DNA of 64,000 nucleotides, taken from NCBI GenBank assembly GCA_013399875.1, contig VXAZ01007996.1:1116001-1180000 (forward strand), in the 5' to 3' direction. The position numbers were made by a program, and so were the translations under genes. Positions 39,729-53,345 of the stretch are shown here, in pieces (the first letter of the stretch is position 1; each line of letters starts with the position of its first letter). Origin of the DNA: Gymnorhina tibicen. Lineage: Eukaryota; Chordata; Aves; Passeriformes; Artamidae. A model generated the notes under the pieces. That model was not told the origin of the DNA and ran no database searches. It worked only from the letters and a program-made list of their open reading frames with translations.

Positions 39729-41951
39729 GGCGCGGCGGGGGGGCCGCCTGCGAGGGGCGGCCCGGCCCCAGATGCGGATTTCACGGCCACTGAAGCGGAA
39801 ACCCCTCCGCGGTGACAGCCATAGAAAGAGACCCCTCTCTGTGGCCGGAGGTGACACCCCGCCTGAGCCCTGTGCGCCAGGAAAGGGTGTTGGAGTCCTG
39901 CGGGAGACGGAGCCGTGAGAAGGCTGCGAAGGTTACGCCGGCTGTTCCCCGGGTTGTCAGGGGAGTGTAGGTACAGCTAACCCGGACAATCAGAAATCAT
40001 GAATGGGTCCCCCGACACCATGAATTACGGGGTGGCTTGTACGGCATGGGATTCTTTTTATTTGTCCAGAGTGAACTCTCCCACATGGTTCTGCAGTACT
40101 ATCAGGCCAGAACTTCTTGTTTCCAGTGATTTTTAGCTACTTGTCTCCAGGACCTGGGAGAGAGACACCCCTACTGTCACTTGATCCATGATGAAGTTTA
40201 AAAGAGTTTTCCAAACTAAGTAAGAAGCCACTACAAACACAAGAGAATAAAAATAAAGCTGGTATCCTCCCCTGAACAATCCTGGAGCTAGAAAAGGTTT
40301 TTCCTGTTGTCCATCCATGCTTCTTGGTGTAATTCTCCCTTACTTTCCAGCCTCAGCAGCCATTCACATTTTGAAAGCAGTGCCAGCATTTCACGTGAAA
40401 TAAAGGCATTCACTCCAAGCACAGCCTCGGTTCCTTGCTGACTCCTGCGCTCAGGAGGTCACTGATACTCATGACAGTGTAAAATCCACCCAAAGTTCTC
40501 CCAAGTCCCCTCACCAAAGCTGTCGCTCACACAAGGCGGGATCCCTGTGAAAGCCCTGAGGACCAGGGAATTTTGAAGCAAAGCCCCTGACACTGCAGGT
40601 GCTTACTCAGCCCCTGCCTCTGTTTGTTCCCTGGTTTCTTGCTCTCATGGTATTTGCTCTGTTCCCTGTAAGCTTTATTGCCTCTGAGGACAGAAAGTGC
40701 GGCACAAAAGTTAAAACAGTAAGCTTCTTCACATCTGCACACCTGATTCCTCTCAAAAGCCTTCACCCACCCTGTACACACTTAAGAGACTATCTCATCC
40801 CGAAATCCACTGTCTCATCCAGGGAAAATGCAGCACTCGTTTCTCCTGCCTCCCAAAATCAGCTGCACAAAGGGATTTTCTAAACTGTTGGGGAAGAGAG
40901 AGGGAAGGAGCACACTGGGATGGTGGGACAGCAGCTCATTCCACCGCTCACATCAGTGTAACCTTCTATTCTTGGGGACACACAGTGACGCGGGGAACCC
41001 TCATACAATTTCCAAAGCCAAGGACAGTGTGCAGTGGGACAGCGGGCACTGGAATTGCTACTTCCTGCTCTTCTCTCAGCTCCATGCCAGGCAACAAAGG
41101 GGAACATCTGGCCAAGAGTCAGCTTTAATTACCTATTCAGAGTCAGGCTGAATATTTATGCTGTCATTAAACAGCCTCGGAAATAAGAAACCAAACAACT
41201 CTAATACTTGGTTTCCTGACAAGAGACTTAAATAGCAGAAACTTTTGCTTCAGATTAAATGCACTTCAATAGCAATTAATGGTAGGCTTTAAACATGTAT
41301 TGAGGTAATTAACAAAGGCAGAGGAAAAGAAAAGAAGTAACCAAGAAACACGTAAACACATATCCAAATCATATACTTTCTGGGAAAAAATGTAGTACTC
41401 AGGCTAGTTTTTAATCAAGCAACAAGACAACACACGCAAAAATAGCATTCACTGGGTACAGACAGCTTTCTGTGTGTCATGGCAGTGACTACATTATTCA
41501 ATATCAAGCCAGGTTGCCTAAGTTACACACTCAGCTGTAGGTGTTGTGAATAATGCAGAAGGAGAATATTTGAAGGCATGTGACTGACTGCTAGTTTCAG
41601 AAATTAGACCCTTTTCCAGAGAGCTTAGTATGTCCTTTTAAAACCTAATAAGAGGAACCACATTAAAAAAAAAATAGTGTTTGAAGTAAAATTAGATTCT
41701 CAATCTGAAATATAAAATTAAGAACTAGGGCCCTGTAAATTTAATTTTGTTTTATAAAGGCAAAAATCATAGAAAAATAATTCTAGAAAAATAAAATATT
41801 TCATTTTTTTCTCTCTTCATCTCTCTCTCCCTTGGAAATGAAAAAACAAGTACATTTCACATGAACTAAAAACACTTTTTAAAAAGGTCACCATCTCAAG
41901 TGAGCCTGCCCTGGGGCTGAAAAGGCTTCATTTTTGTTACTTACTCCATAG

Positions 41952-42032
41952 GAAGTTTGTCATTCTTATGGACAAACTTCATTTTGAAAGGTTGTTTGGA
42001 ATCTGTGGTTTTAATGGTTATCTTATAACCAT
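41952..42032. other. Two adjacent short perfect hairpins
   Basis: GAAGTTTGTC (41952-41961) and GACAAACTTC (41971-41980) form a perfect 10-bp stem with a 9-nt loop. About 35 bp further on, ATGGTTAT (42014-42021) and ATAACCAT (42025-42032) form an 8-bp stem with a 3-nt loop. Each could be chance. Confidence 0.5.
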
Positions 42033-44288
42033 AACTGAAAATGAGTCAAAATATAGTGGTTATAAAAATGGATGGTCAGATTTTGAAAAGGATGGCACAA
42101 GTAAAGTCATCTACATCCTCTGGACACCTGTTCTTACAAACACCTTAGCTTGTCCCTTGCACAAGATTCAGTTTTAGTGTGGGTCTGGAAAGAATTTCTT
42201 TCCTTCTCAGGGAACGGACATCAGCTGGTTTAGTACACTACAGGGGAGTAGCAGCAGAAAGGAAGAACCTTTTTTTGACCCTGAAACATCAAAGTGTTTT
42301 TGTGTCAGACAACCAAGGCACCCACCATTGTTCAACTCAAGCACCAACTCAGTTGTTACGGTGTTACTGTGACTATGTAGAAAAGCATGATTTCTGCAGA
42401 AGCTTGGGGCAGTGTCTGCTTTAAGTTCCCCCTTGCATCTGTTTGGAACTGAACACCTCTCAGTAACAATCAAGAAGTGATTTAATGCACTGTACTCTTC
42501 ACCTGCAGCCTAGGTGATCCCCAGAAAGCTGCAGCCTCAAACCATTCCATTCATCACACAAAGGGTTCAGCTACACTGGCATAAACTGACAGTACAAGAA
42601 AAATAGCTGCTTAACCGAGCTCTGATTTTAGCAGAGCTACCACAAGCATGTTATGCATTAGCATCAATAAAAATTTCATGAGAGAACTGGAGATCAATCA
42701 CCACGGTGTCCTCTCAACTCCATTCCCACACGTTGTAAGAGCTGCACAAAACTGGGGCTGGTCAGTGAAAAGAGCTATGTGCTTCTCACTCCTGAGTACG
42801 AGAGTCTGAGTGAGGCACTGATGGGGTAGCACTGAGAATCAGTGAGCTGGAAACACCAGGCACGGAGATCTGGAAGAAAAACAGGCATTTGAATATTGTT
42901 TTCAGTGCACCTGGCAGCACGGTGTACAGACATTATCACAGACACAGAAACCAGTGAGCCACTGAAGCCCAACACCCAGTCCAACGCTGGCACCAGGGAG
43001 AGGTGAATCTTTAAAAACTACACCACATTTGAGACAAAAGGATAGAAAGCAGGTAAGCATGCTTTGCATCTTGGCAGCTCAGGAACCCCTCATCCAGCAC
43101 CGTGTTCATCTGCTCAGTTAAAATTCCCAGAGTAATGGTTTCTGACTTCAAGATTTCCTTTTATTATGTAGTTTCTGGAGCATCATTAAACATACAATAC
43201 CTGGGTTTTGTTTGCCACCTGCATAACTGTTATTGCAGTCTCCTCCTTCATTCTAGCTGTTCAATTTTTCACCTGTACAGCACTTTAACCTCTCCAGTTC
43301 TGCTTATTCCTGTGATAAAAACTTAGAAATTAATTTTATTACAGAGCCAACTGGCAATCTGTTTCCCTAGATGCAATTTTATCTTCCCGTTTCCTAAAAA
43401 CAGCCTTTTATTTTAATACTCAAGAAATCTCTGTAAAGATAAGAAGAACGAAAAACTATTCATCACTGTCACAGCCTTTCAATAAAGAAGCTTATTGTGC
43501 ACAAAGGAACATGAAGGGTTTCTTCAAAAGGATCAGGTTATATAATTTTCACCTCTCTTTTATACATTTCTCATCCCCAGTATCCCAACATCTGTTGGAA
43601 GTGTATCACTCGGGAAACACTGCCTGCAAAGAATTCTCCAGCACTTCTCGGCAGGATGGTTTTTCAGGAAAACTCCTGGGCTGGAGACACTGAAAGTGTG
43701 TGGTGCTCACAGGTCTCTGACTCCCTTACTCATCTCGAGAGTACTTTCAAGCCTGACAGTCCTCACACTGTCTGGGTGTGTCCATCACTCCCAAAATTTA
43801 AATGTTTTATAGTCTTCTTGTGGATCCCAATGGTCTGTGGTAGCTGCTGTGTGCACAGAACTAAAAGATAAGTTCAGTCCCAAAAATCTCCACTCATACT
43901 GAATGTCCCAAACAGCTTATTTGCCTTAAATTCATTGCCCTTCCTCTGCTTGGATATATTAAAGCCAAAGCAAAACAAAAAAACCCCCATACAAACCCCA
44001 AATAAACAAACCAAACCCCAGAAGAAACAGATTTATTATATAACAATGTTGTCACCCCATCATCTATTACTCTCCAAACATGCACCCATCCATATACAGT
44101 AAAAAGTGCTGTTCTGTCAAGGCATTTTTAAAATATCAACCAGATTGTACATCCACATTGGCTTGTTTCACCACTCATTTCTTATCACTCTAAAAGAAAT
44201 AAAGCTCTAAATGCATCAAACAATAAACCTAATTTTGTGACTGGTTTCTGTGAACATGTACACTGCTCAAGTAAGTGATGAGGATTCT

Positions 44289-44305
44289 GGCTCCCACTGA
44301 AGTCA
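44289..44305 (-). repeat. Ancient amniote repeat motif, copy 1
   Basis: The minus strand reads TGACTTCAGTGGGAGCC, a motif I recognise as recurring widely in bird, turtle and crocodile DNA in old interspersed repeats. I cannot name the family with confidence. Flanking ACAAAATTCTGC at about 44363 also has the look of this repeat. The full extent is unknown. Confidence 0.45.
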
Positions 44306-47300
44306 ATAAAAGTGGCAGATGGCTCAGCCACCTCTAAAACCAAGGAGCTACAGTTGTGTAGGACAAAATTCTGCAAAATCGTGCCTACCTTATGTCTTAT
44401 TTCTCTGTTCCAGAGAAAGTTATACCCCTCAGGAGGCAAGTTTAGGTGGCATTGTACACACCCTTGCTTTGCAGACTGCTTCACTCTCTTATACAGCATT
44501 AGCAAAATTGCAGGGTTATTTGCAGTGCAAGTGAGAGTTCTGTCCCTTAAAAATATCCTGCACCAGCTCAAGAATATGGCATTTGCCAATGTAAAGGGGA
44601 AAGGACTTGGAGAATTGTCAGACTCAACAAGTGACATGGGAGCACATTCTCTCACTGTGCACCTGTGATAGATAAAAATGTCATCACAGAAATACACAGA
44701 ACATATGAGAGTTACCAGGCTCCTTCCTGGCTGCTTTCTGAAGCTTCCTGTGGTCCAATTAAATACTAGGAAGAAAAGGCAGCATGCTGAAAGACAAGCA
44801 ACACGTGATTGACATGATACTCCAAACAAATTGAATCCGAGGGGAAAATCTGGATCTAGAATTATGTGTAGTCTCCGCAGATTGATTACTCACAGGAAAC
44901 AGACATTTAGGTTTTATATAGAGACATATCAGCTTAATGGTTTGGGTTTTTTTCCCCTAAGATGTTTGAGAAGCTGTGTGGGGAATATCCAAACCTAATA
45001 AAAATGTCACCCAGATCCTCATTAGTACAGAATAAACTGGAAAAGTGGGAACTGGGATGCATACCATATTTCATCCATCTCACCCTCTGTCTAGGGATCA
45101 CACTGAGACACACACGTACAGAGGAATAAAAGACATTTAAAGGCCAGCTACAGAAATGCAGGTGAGCAAAGTCATAGAAAGAAAGAGAAATAACACAAGA
45201 AGCTACTTGCAGTATACAGAGGAATCTGTAGCTCCACCTAAGATTGGACCAACTGATTACTTATTGGAGTAAATCCTAATTAATTCCATTGGCTTCCAGC
45301 TTCCATCTGACATTTAACAATGCAGCAGGACTGGGACATTTTAGATTTTGAAGGGAAATGAAAAATAAGCAAAACCCCTCTGACACTCTTAAGAAGTGTC
45401 TGGTAAATATTGAATTTTTTTTATCATTACAAATATATTTTGATAGGTTTTACAACCTTTAAAATTTCATATGTATGAACGTCATCTATATGAACATTAT
45501 ATAATTGGAATTTTACTTCTAAGAATATTATTCAAAAATAAAAGGCTAAGCTCGTCACAGATATTTTACAAAGATATGTCTTAGGAATGCTCATGAAATA
45601 TAAATCTGCAGATATAAGTGATGTTGGATATTTTCAGATCATAACTTCTTTTAAAAAATATTTGAGAGAAAACTAAATTTAGAACATCAAATGGTACTAT
45701 TTATTCAGTCATGGGCAGAAATAGCACAGTAAATCACACACAGGAAGGAAAAATAGAAATGCTCCTAGACATAGTAGAAATAGATATTTAGCATGAATCC
45801 TCTGGTTGAAGTATGTTCTTACAAAACATTTGAGAAAATTCCAATAACTAACACATTTTTAAAAATTAAAATGCTAAATCATCAGTCAGTCACCACTGTG
45901 AGTAATTTATTTACTCTTGGTTAAAGTGTCTGAAATGAATGGTGTCAAGAGCATCACCAATATTTTCTCAAAATCTTGATGTGCTCTCTGCACATTCTCT
46001 TTTAATACCACATAGTTCTATTTTGGGAATCTTTAATGAGGGCATGCACATATAAATGGAAGTGCAGAATATCCCAAATGAACAGAGTGAGGTTTTCCAC
46101 TCAATGTCTAATTTATCTCACCACAGGTTGTATGGGACCTATGATAATTTTTTTCCTCCCTAATCACTAAAGGGATGTAAATTCCATACAATTGTACCAT
46201 TCTAGCCCTTGTTTTAAAATCTCTCTGGGGAAAGATATCAAAACCATTTTTTCACAATTTCTAAGCACGGAGTCTAGTATGCTAAAATAAAGACTATGAA
46301 TCAGTAAGTTGTATTATTCCTGCAAAGAGGAGGGAATACCATGAGTAGTAGCAAGTAAGTAAAAGTCAAATTATATAATAAGTAACAATCCAACAGTCCT
46401 CTAACAAAGACATGACTATTTTTAAGAAAAGTAGTTCATCTTACAAGATTAGCGTCACTGAAATATCCAATATTTTTAGCTTCTATAAGTGAATACTGAA
46501 TTAATTGCAACAGCTATATAAAAAATGGAAGCAAAAATAAGCCATTTCCTGTATTTACACAAATGTAAATAAGAATACAATTTGTCTCTGACTTCGGAAT
46601 TCAGTAATTAAAAAAAAAAGATAGCAGAGCTCTACTGCTTTAAAATGTCCTTGTGATCAGAAACCATGATTCGAATATTACTTTGGTGAAGCATAAAGCT
46701 GTGAGTTGGAGAAGTCCCTTGTCATTCTCATTTAAATACAACAAACTGCACCAGCACCTTTAAACCGGCACATGCAATGCAAGAAACATCCTTCCTCCTA
46801 TTAAATCTGTTGGATCTTGCTTGAGGTATTTTCCATAATGATTATAATTTTAGTCTTCTTTTCCAGCAGAAAAGAATGTTGTTGACATTCCTCTAAGTGT
46901 TTAGCCTGCATTGTTACTAAACTGCTCAGGTCTGGTAATTCAATAAACCAAGAATTTGTTCAGGAGAAAAACTAATACTCGTCTAAACGCTGTCAGTTTC
47001 TTAAACTTAACTACCAGAAAAATGATGCTTTAATCCCTTGAAGAAACATAATGAAATCATATTAATTAGCTTTTTCATTGACAAAAGAAGAATCCCATCA
47101 CATCAACCCCTTTAGTTGCAATAAAAACTCTGGGGTTTATTTCTTGGTGAAGATTACCATTTAGAAAAAGACATAGATTATTATTTTACTATTCTGTGTA
47201 TGAATGTGTGCCTTATAAAGCCAGGGTTTACACTGACCACAAGAATCCTGCATGCCTTTTTGTCCTTGAGACATGATGGCAAACCCTGGTTACAGCTTCT

Positions 47301-50300
47301 TTCATCTGGATCCAAAGTCTTTTTAAATCAATGGAAAATCTCCCACTGATTTTTTAAATTTTATTTTAATCATTTTAAATTAGGTGATAGCTGCCTTGGT
47401 GCCTAGGAACTGTATAATAGAGGGTGTAACATGTGCTGATGTTTTTAATGCAGGTATTCTATAGCCAGCACATCCTTCATCTGTGCTGTTACACAGGAAC
47501 TGTCTCTACATCCCCACAATGCCTGACAGGATTTGGATTCAGGTGTTTTAAGAAGGCTGCTACATATTAGGAGTTTGGATTTTTTAAAAAGGGACAGGCC
47601 TTGCTGAAAAAGAGACTGGATTGCTTTCAGAATCCTGCAACACCAGTAGATCTCAGGAAGGACATTTGGAAACCCAAACAGAGAAAATGCATTGAGATTC
47701 ACACCTCAGATGATCTTTGTCCATCTCCTGGCTTTGAAACAAAGGGCAATGAAAGTAAATGTAGGGGCTTCTTTAAATCAGTTCTTAAAAGAATATGTCA
47801 CATGGGCAGAGTGCAAGCACAATGAAAAAACCATCACCACAGGAAACTGCTTTTGGTTTGTTTGGAATGGCAGCACAACATTTCTTATAAAAGATATGCT
47901 TGACAGTGTTTATAAATAGTGAAATACGTGTAAAAATACTCTTCAAATCTATTTGACATTTCTCTTCCAAAGGACTGTATTTTTGGCTGAGTTGTATTTT
48001 CAATCTTTTGCCTTAAGCTTGCATATGACTGCTCTGCTATTTAGAAAGTAGTGACCTTCTTTTTCTAATATAAAGAATGGGCAATTTGAAATTGAAATGT
48101 ACAAAACTACTGCCATTAAATTATAATTTACTGCAGTGCTTGATGCAGAAGCAGTCCTCCTCCTGGAACAGCCTTCTTCCAAAGAAATGGAAAAGAAACA
48201 GTCAGAGATGACAAGTTTATATCGAATCAAATGGTTCACTAACATAATTCTGGTGCTAGCATAAAAGTAGGTCTCCAGATTCCATGACTTACACAAAAAT
48301 GGGTAGTAAACAAAAAAATAACTATGAAAGTAGTGCTAAAGAAACAGAAGGAGCACATGGTGAGGAATTTACAGCAAGGAGTCATGGCCTGGAGAAGAAT
48401 AAGCATGAGGAGATAAGAATAGTATTTTTGAAAACAAGGTCATTGCAGAAAGGGTTTGAGATTCCAGACTATGTTTATAGCCTTTGGTGTCAAGCTGCCT
48501 AAGAACAGATTCAGAAGGACTGACTTTGTGAAAGTAAATTTTCTCTGTCATCCTTTTTCTCACCCGAGGTGCTATCTGTCAAGGCCTATAAACTTCACTG
48601 TAGATAGATTATGTTAATAAGACATGAAATAATGTATATGGCTACAGGGAAAAGTAGGGTGCTTGTATCAAATACATTTTCCTGTTCACTGATGCAAGGT
48701 CTGAGGGGCACTTTCTGCAGATAAATGGGCTTGGAATTATGCTAATTTAAAACTGTGTTCCCAGTTATAAACAGATCATGCAGACAATGGACCTGTAAGC
48801 AATCTGAACGTGGCCATGAATAACTATTTATAGTCACCCTTCCTTCTTCAAACTTTGCAATACTGGATATCCAGTATAATCCATACAAGAGCAGCACACG
48901 TAACTCTCATCATCTCAATTTTGCACTTGAGGTAACTTAAACAAAGGGTTATAAAGTCAGTTTTTCACAGGAATCTATAACTCATTTTCAATAGCACTGC
49001 ATGGGATCTGTGAGGGTTCTGTATCCCTCGAGATTTAAGGTAGGGACAACAATAGTTCAGAAGTGCTCACTAATTCTGAATGGTTAATTTTAGAGTTTCA
49101 AAGAGCCAAACTGACTGCTGCTTTCTCTGAGCTGCAGCTGCTGAACATCAGAAAGAGCATTTAGAGTACTTGGATATAGCTAGATGCCTATCTTGATTTT
49201 CAAACCCACAGAGGCACCTAATCCTTAGTGAAAATCACAGGAGATAATTGTAAAATTGCTTTTCAAAGCCAGCTGTAAAGTCATCTCCATTTCTAGGTCT
49301 TTTGACGACTTTAATGGCACAAGTGTGCTTCCCTGTAATAGATATTTCTGTGTACTCATGCATTTGCAAGATCTTAGAGTCTGTTAGCAATTACAAGGAC
49401 TTTTGCTGGAAAGAAAATTAAGTTTGCTTTGAGGTAGCTCTCTTAAATCTGTGACTTCCTACAGGTATTTGCAATTTTACAGACCTTGAATGACTGGATA
49501 CATACAATTATCACAGACAAAGGAGGAAGCAGTTGTACTTACATTTGAAATCTTGTGTGTTATGTGTCAACAGGTTTTATGTGGACACATACCATAATTT
49601 CCCACCAATGTGGTAAAGTTTATAGGTAAAAATGCAATTTTAGATGAGTAATTACAATCATTATTCCTTTCAACCTACTGCTAAGTCTCCTCTTTATACA
49701 CTCTTCTGTTTGTAATGTTTCTTTATATGTGGCTGGCCCTTCTCAACCGGTACAGCTGAGCATGAGCACCAGGTAAGAGTGATGGACTGGCCTCTTTCTA
49801 GGTTCCTTTGGTCACCAGTCAGGGACCACTGCTCTCACCAAGTCCTACTGTAGCATATTTCTCAGTCTGTAGGTACCTGAATTACTGCCAGTTGGCAGAG
49901 GCTGATACTCTTGCACAGCTAATAAGCTGCCTGCAGTTTCAGCTCCAGCTGAGGCCTCAGGAACAGAAGCAGGAATTTGTAAGTGTGGCTTTCTGTGTTT
50001 TCATTGCCAGTGCTTTCTGATCCTCTTAGATGCTCTGAGCACACCTAAGCCAAAAGCTGTCCAGATGTGTATGGTGGGAGAGAGAGGTGCCTGTCAAACA
50101 GGTGTTCTGGTGTTCTAACAGAGAGACTTGAACTTTCTCTTGCTATCAAGATATGGAGGTTCAGGATCTTTCCAAATCTGCTGAGGAAATAACAGCATTC
50201 TGCAGGCATATCTGCCACTTCTTCATGTCTCTTGTTCACACACTCGTGTTATGTTCATACACTATGATTTAGACATATCCCTAATCTAGAAAATCCCCAC

Positions 50301-51899
50301 ATGTTTAGGAATCCCGGTGTACGTGTCTGCTTGCTCCAAGAGCATCTTAGTTCTCATCACAGTTCTTGATGTTCCTGCCTTGTTCAGTCAGATTTTCTCC
50401 CCACACAGCTGACATATGTGGGGCTGCTCTGGGTTGCCCAACCCTTCCCTATAATATGCTTGAGGGAATTTTGGAACTGAGGACTCAGTTTAGCTATAAG
50501 GCTCACTGGAGACATGGAGAAACTAAAGCGTTCAAAAACCTTTAAAGGTCTAGGTTGAAGCCAGCTGGATTTCTTTTTATCCCAGCAAGAGGTCTTATAA
50601 ATACCTTCATGTAAGTAATGTCATCTGTCATAATAAATAAATCGCAACAATAAGCCTGGAAAGCATTTTCAATTTTAAATCTTTAAGGGAAAGCTCACCT
50701 AAACTCTCCCTAAAATACAAAATCTAATGAAAATTCAGAAGAGTTTGTTAGTGCTAATATGAGACACCCACCCTGTATATGAAAAGAGATGCAATAGTAT
50801 GAATTGATTGAGGGACGAATTTCTGCTCAATATCTTTGTTTGCAGGTAACCAACAGGTAGACTCCAACTTCAGGCTTGTTTGCCTGACAGTGACCCCCAC
50901 AAACCAGCAGGCATTCCACTCCCACTAAGCTAAAAACCTACAAAACTCAGCTAAAAAGGCCCAAATCAAATTCTTTGCAGAATTTCCCCAGTAGAGTTTC
51001 CTTGCTCCTTCCTACTGAAAACAATCATTTCTGCAAGAAAATCCATGAGAACAGAAAAATATTATGCTCAATCTGAGAAGCTTAAACAGTGCACAACATG
51101 CAAGTTAAACTCATGCCCATTGGCTCAAAGTTCCCTAACTCCTTGTATCCAACTGCTTCGAGCTTTAAAGTAGGGAAAGGATGCACATAAGGCTCTAAGC
51201 CTGTGTTCTTACTGTAACATCAACTTCTGCAGTTAGAAATCATCCAGATGGATGACTTCAAAATCATGCTGGATCCAAATTCTTCAGGACTTCGAACACT
51301 TGAATCATTCTCTTTAAATAAGGCAGCAGCCACTTTCCATGGCAGCCAAAGTTTCCAATGATTGCAGTTATTCCAGATACCATGTACTCCACTAATCTCC
51401 TCGGGAGGTGGTGGAGGCACAGAAAACCCTGTAAGGCCAACCTCTGAAAGGAAAGGTTGCAGACTCTTGGGCAAACACGATTGATAAAAGCATTCCTGGC
51501 AGCTGTTGCTATCTAAGCATTCTGGAACAGTCAAGGACGTCTTCAGAATGGCACAATATCATCTTCAGAAATCCACTCCCATTATCTATTTTGTTCATGC
51601 AGTGCTTGTTTTGCCCCTCAGCAACCTTGCATGACCCTCTTTAAAGCTAATGGATGTTAAGCATACTCAGGCAGGAACAAAATGGAAATCAACTCCTTGC
51701 AAAACATACATAATCTTTGGGTTGACAGGCAAACCTGAATCCAGTAACATTTTTGGGTGAACATGACTTTGATTTGCCCCTCCAGACCTAAACATGTAAC
51801 ATAGAACCAAAACCACAATTGCTGATGTGTTGATGATGAACTGAACATATGCTAAAAGCAGAAATAGAAAGCACACACAAAATCAAATGCAAGATCAAC

Positions 51900-51923
51900 A
51901 AAAATCTGAACAAAAATCTGAAC
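51900..51923. repeat. 12-bp perfect tandem duplication
   Basis: AAAAATCTGAAC occurs twice in direct succession. Simple slippage duplication in upstream DNA. Confidence 0.9.
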
Positions 51924-53269
51924 CCATCTGAGAGAACATAAGTCTGAGATCATGCCCCTACATTTCACAAAAGCGACAATGCTCAGACCAAACCCTCTTT
52001 GTCCCAAGGTCTGAATTTTACAATGAATTTGTATCCTTAGATTACCTTTTCTTCTCAGGCATAAATGAAGCAGCCTGGAGGTTTCATTCAGTGCTCTCTA
52101 CAAAACCTGTAAGCACTCAACCACTGACAAAAATACTTATGCCTTTTCGGTGTTATGGTCACTGTACCTGCTTTTAGGCATCCCCATGCATGGCAGACAA
52201 CATACCAAAAACAGTGTTATGACAGGAGCTCCAGAAACACAGAGCCAGGGCTTTCTTAATAGCCAAGGACACTGTTCCAGCTGATTAATCTGTGCCCTTT
52301 GATGTGATGTTTTTCCTTCAGCCAAGTTGATATGCAAGCTTAACTTTGTGAAGGAAATCAATCAAGTTCTGCTTATAATTCCAGCAGTGTAAACCTGAAG
52401 CCAGTTCACTGTTCTATTCCCAATGCTACAGAAGCACAAAGACAGCATTTTAGACCTACAGCACTGTGAAAGGTGAATCATATCTAGAATCAGACACCAG
52501 TAATGCTGAAAGATAACATTTTAGATAAGCAACAATGTCCCAATGGTGCATAAGGAAAACAAATGCAAGGAAGCTTCAGGAAGAATAATTTGAATATCCT
52601 GGACATGCTGTAAATTCCAAATAAAAGGTGTTGAACTCTTCTACCACCTGCAAACTCTGACCAGTCAGTCAGTGAGCAAAGAGTTCTCAAACAACTGTAG
52701 TGAACAGCTTCCAGCTGCACATCAGTGGGAAAAATCTGACCTTTCCTTTCCCAAACTGACCCAAAAGATCTCATGTATCTAATAAATAAATACATGCATA
52801 AACACACATCATTTAAGAACTGTGTTGATTTTTCCTTGTCATCTTTTCATGTAGAAAATATTTTCAGAAACAAAAGGACAGAGACACCCCAAATTCTCAC
52901 TTTCTGTTGGAAAACCTCTGCTGAAATATCACCACTGGAAAGTCCTTACTTTTATCACGTATTTGTTTTGCATATCTTATTAATTATCCCACACATTGAG
53001 CTTGTTGAAAATTCTTAATTGTAATTTTGATGCTATGAAACACATTAGCACTGGTGTTTTCTCTGGATGGCTCCTTTAATCCTTTCCTAGTGGCCCTTCA
53101 GTTTTACTTTTTTTTAAGAAGTTTACAGCTTATTCAGAATCATGCTGCTCCTTTAATCTCTTGCTGAACCTGCTGTTCTCTTTGTGATAACTATGTTATG
53201 TCTTGAGCTACATTAAGATGACTTGGAAATTGAGAAACAGGATTAAATCTTTGTTGTTAATCTTTATGA

Positions 53270-53345
53270 CTGTAACAAAGCCTAATGGGAAATTGGAAGG
53301 GATTCAGAGAAGAGTGGAATTATTAAGGTGCTTGGGTAGTACATA
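53270..53345 (+). mobile_element. Possible ancient CR1 fragment
   Basis: The plus-strand translation KLEGIQRRVELLRCLG resembles the CR1 ORF2 C-terminal motif LERVQRRATKMIKGLE, and the DNA GGGATTCAGAGAAGAGTGG resembles the start of the CR1 3' region. Similarity is weak and short, so this is tentative. Confidence 0.35.

Larger units (their letters stand above)
38930..39990. promoter_or_regulatory. CpG island, probable HSPA12A promoter and first exon region
   Basis: Base composition changes abruptly from AT-rich to GC- and CpG-rich over roughly 1 kb, with many CCG, GCG and CGG triplets on both sides of an assembly gap. It is the only CpG-dense block in the window and lies upstream of HSPA12A exon 2 on the correct side for a minus-strand gene. 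This is the expected form of a housekeeping or brain-gene promoter in birds. I see no convincing TATA box and no readable MADKEAG-type start in the sequenced flanks. It could also drive a divergent plus-strand transcript. Confidence 0.75.

Noticed and set aside
38830..39918. 362-codon plus-strand ORF and overlapping 269-, 230- and 217-codon ORFs
   Set aside because: All run through the 404 N bases, which contain no stop only because they are unknown. Flanking residues are Pro/Arg-rich composition artefacts of a CpG island.
48861..48876. Perfect 16-bp palindrome TACTGGATATCCAGTA
   Set aside because: About one such palindrome is expected by chance in 64 kb, and nothing nearby suggests function.
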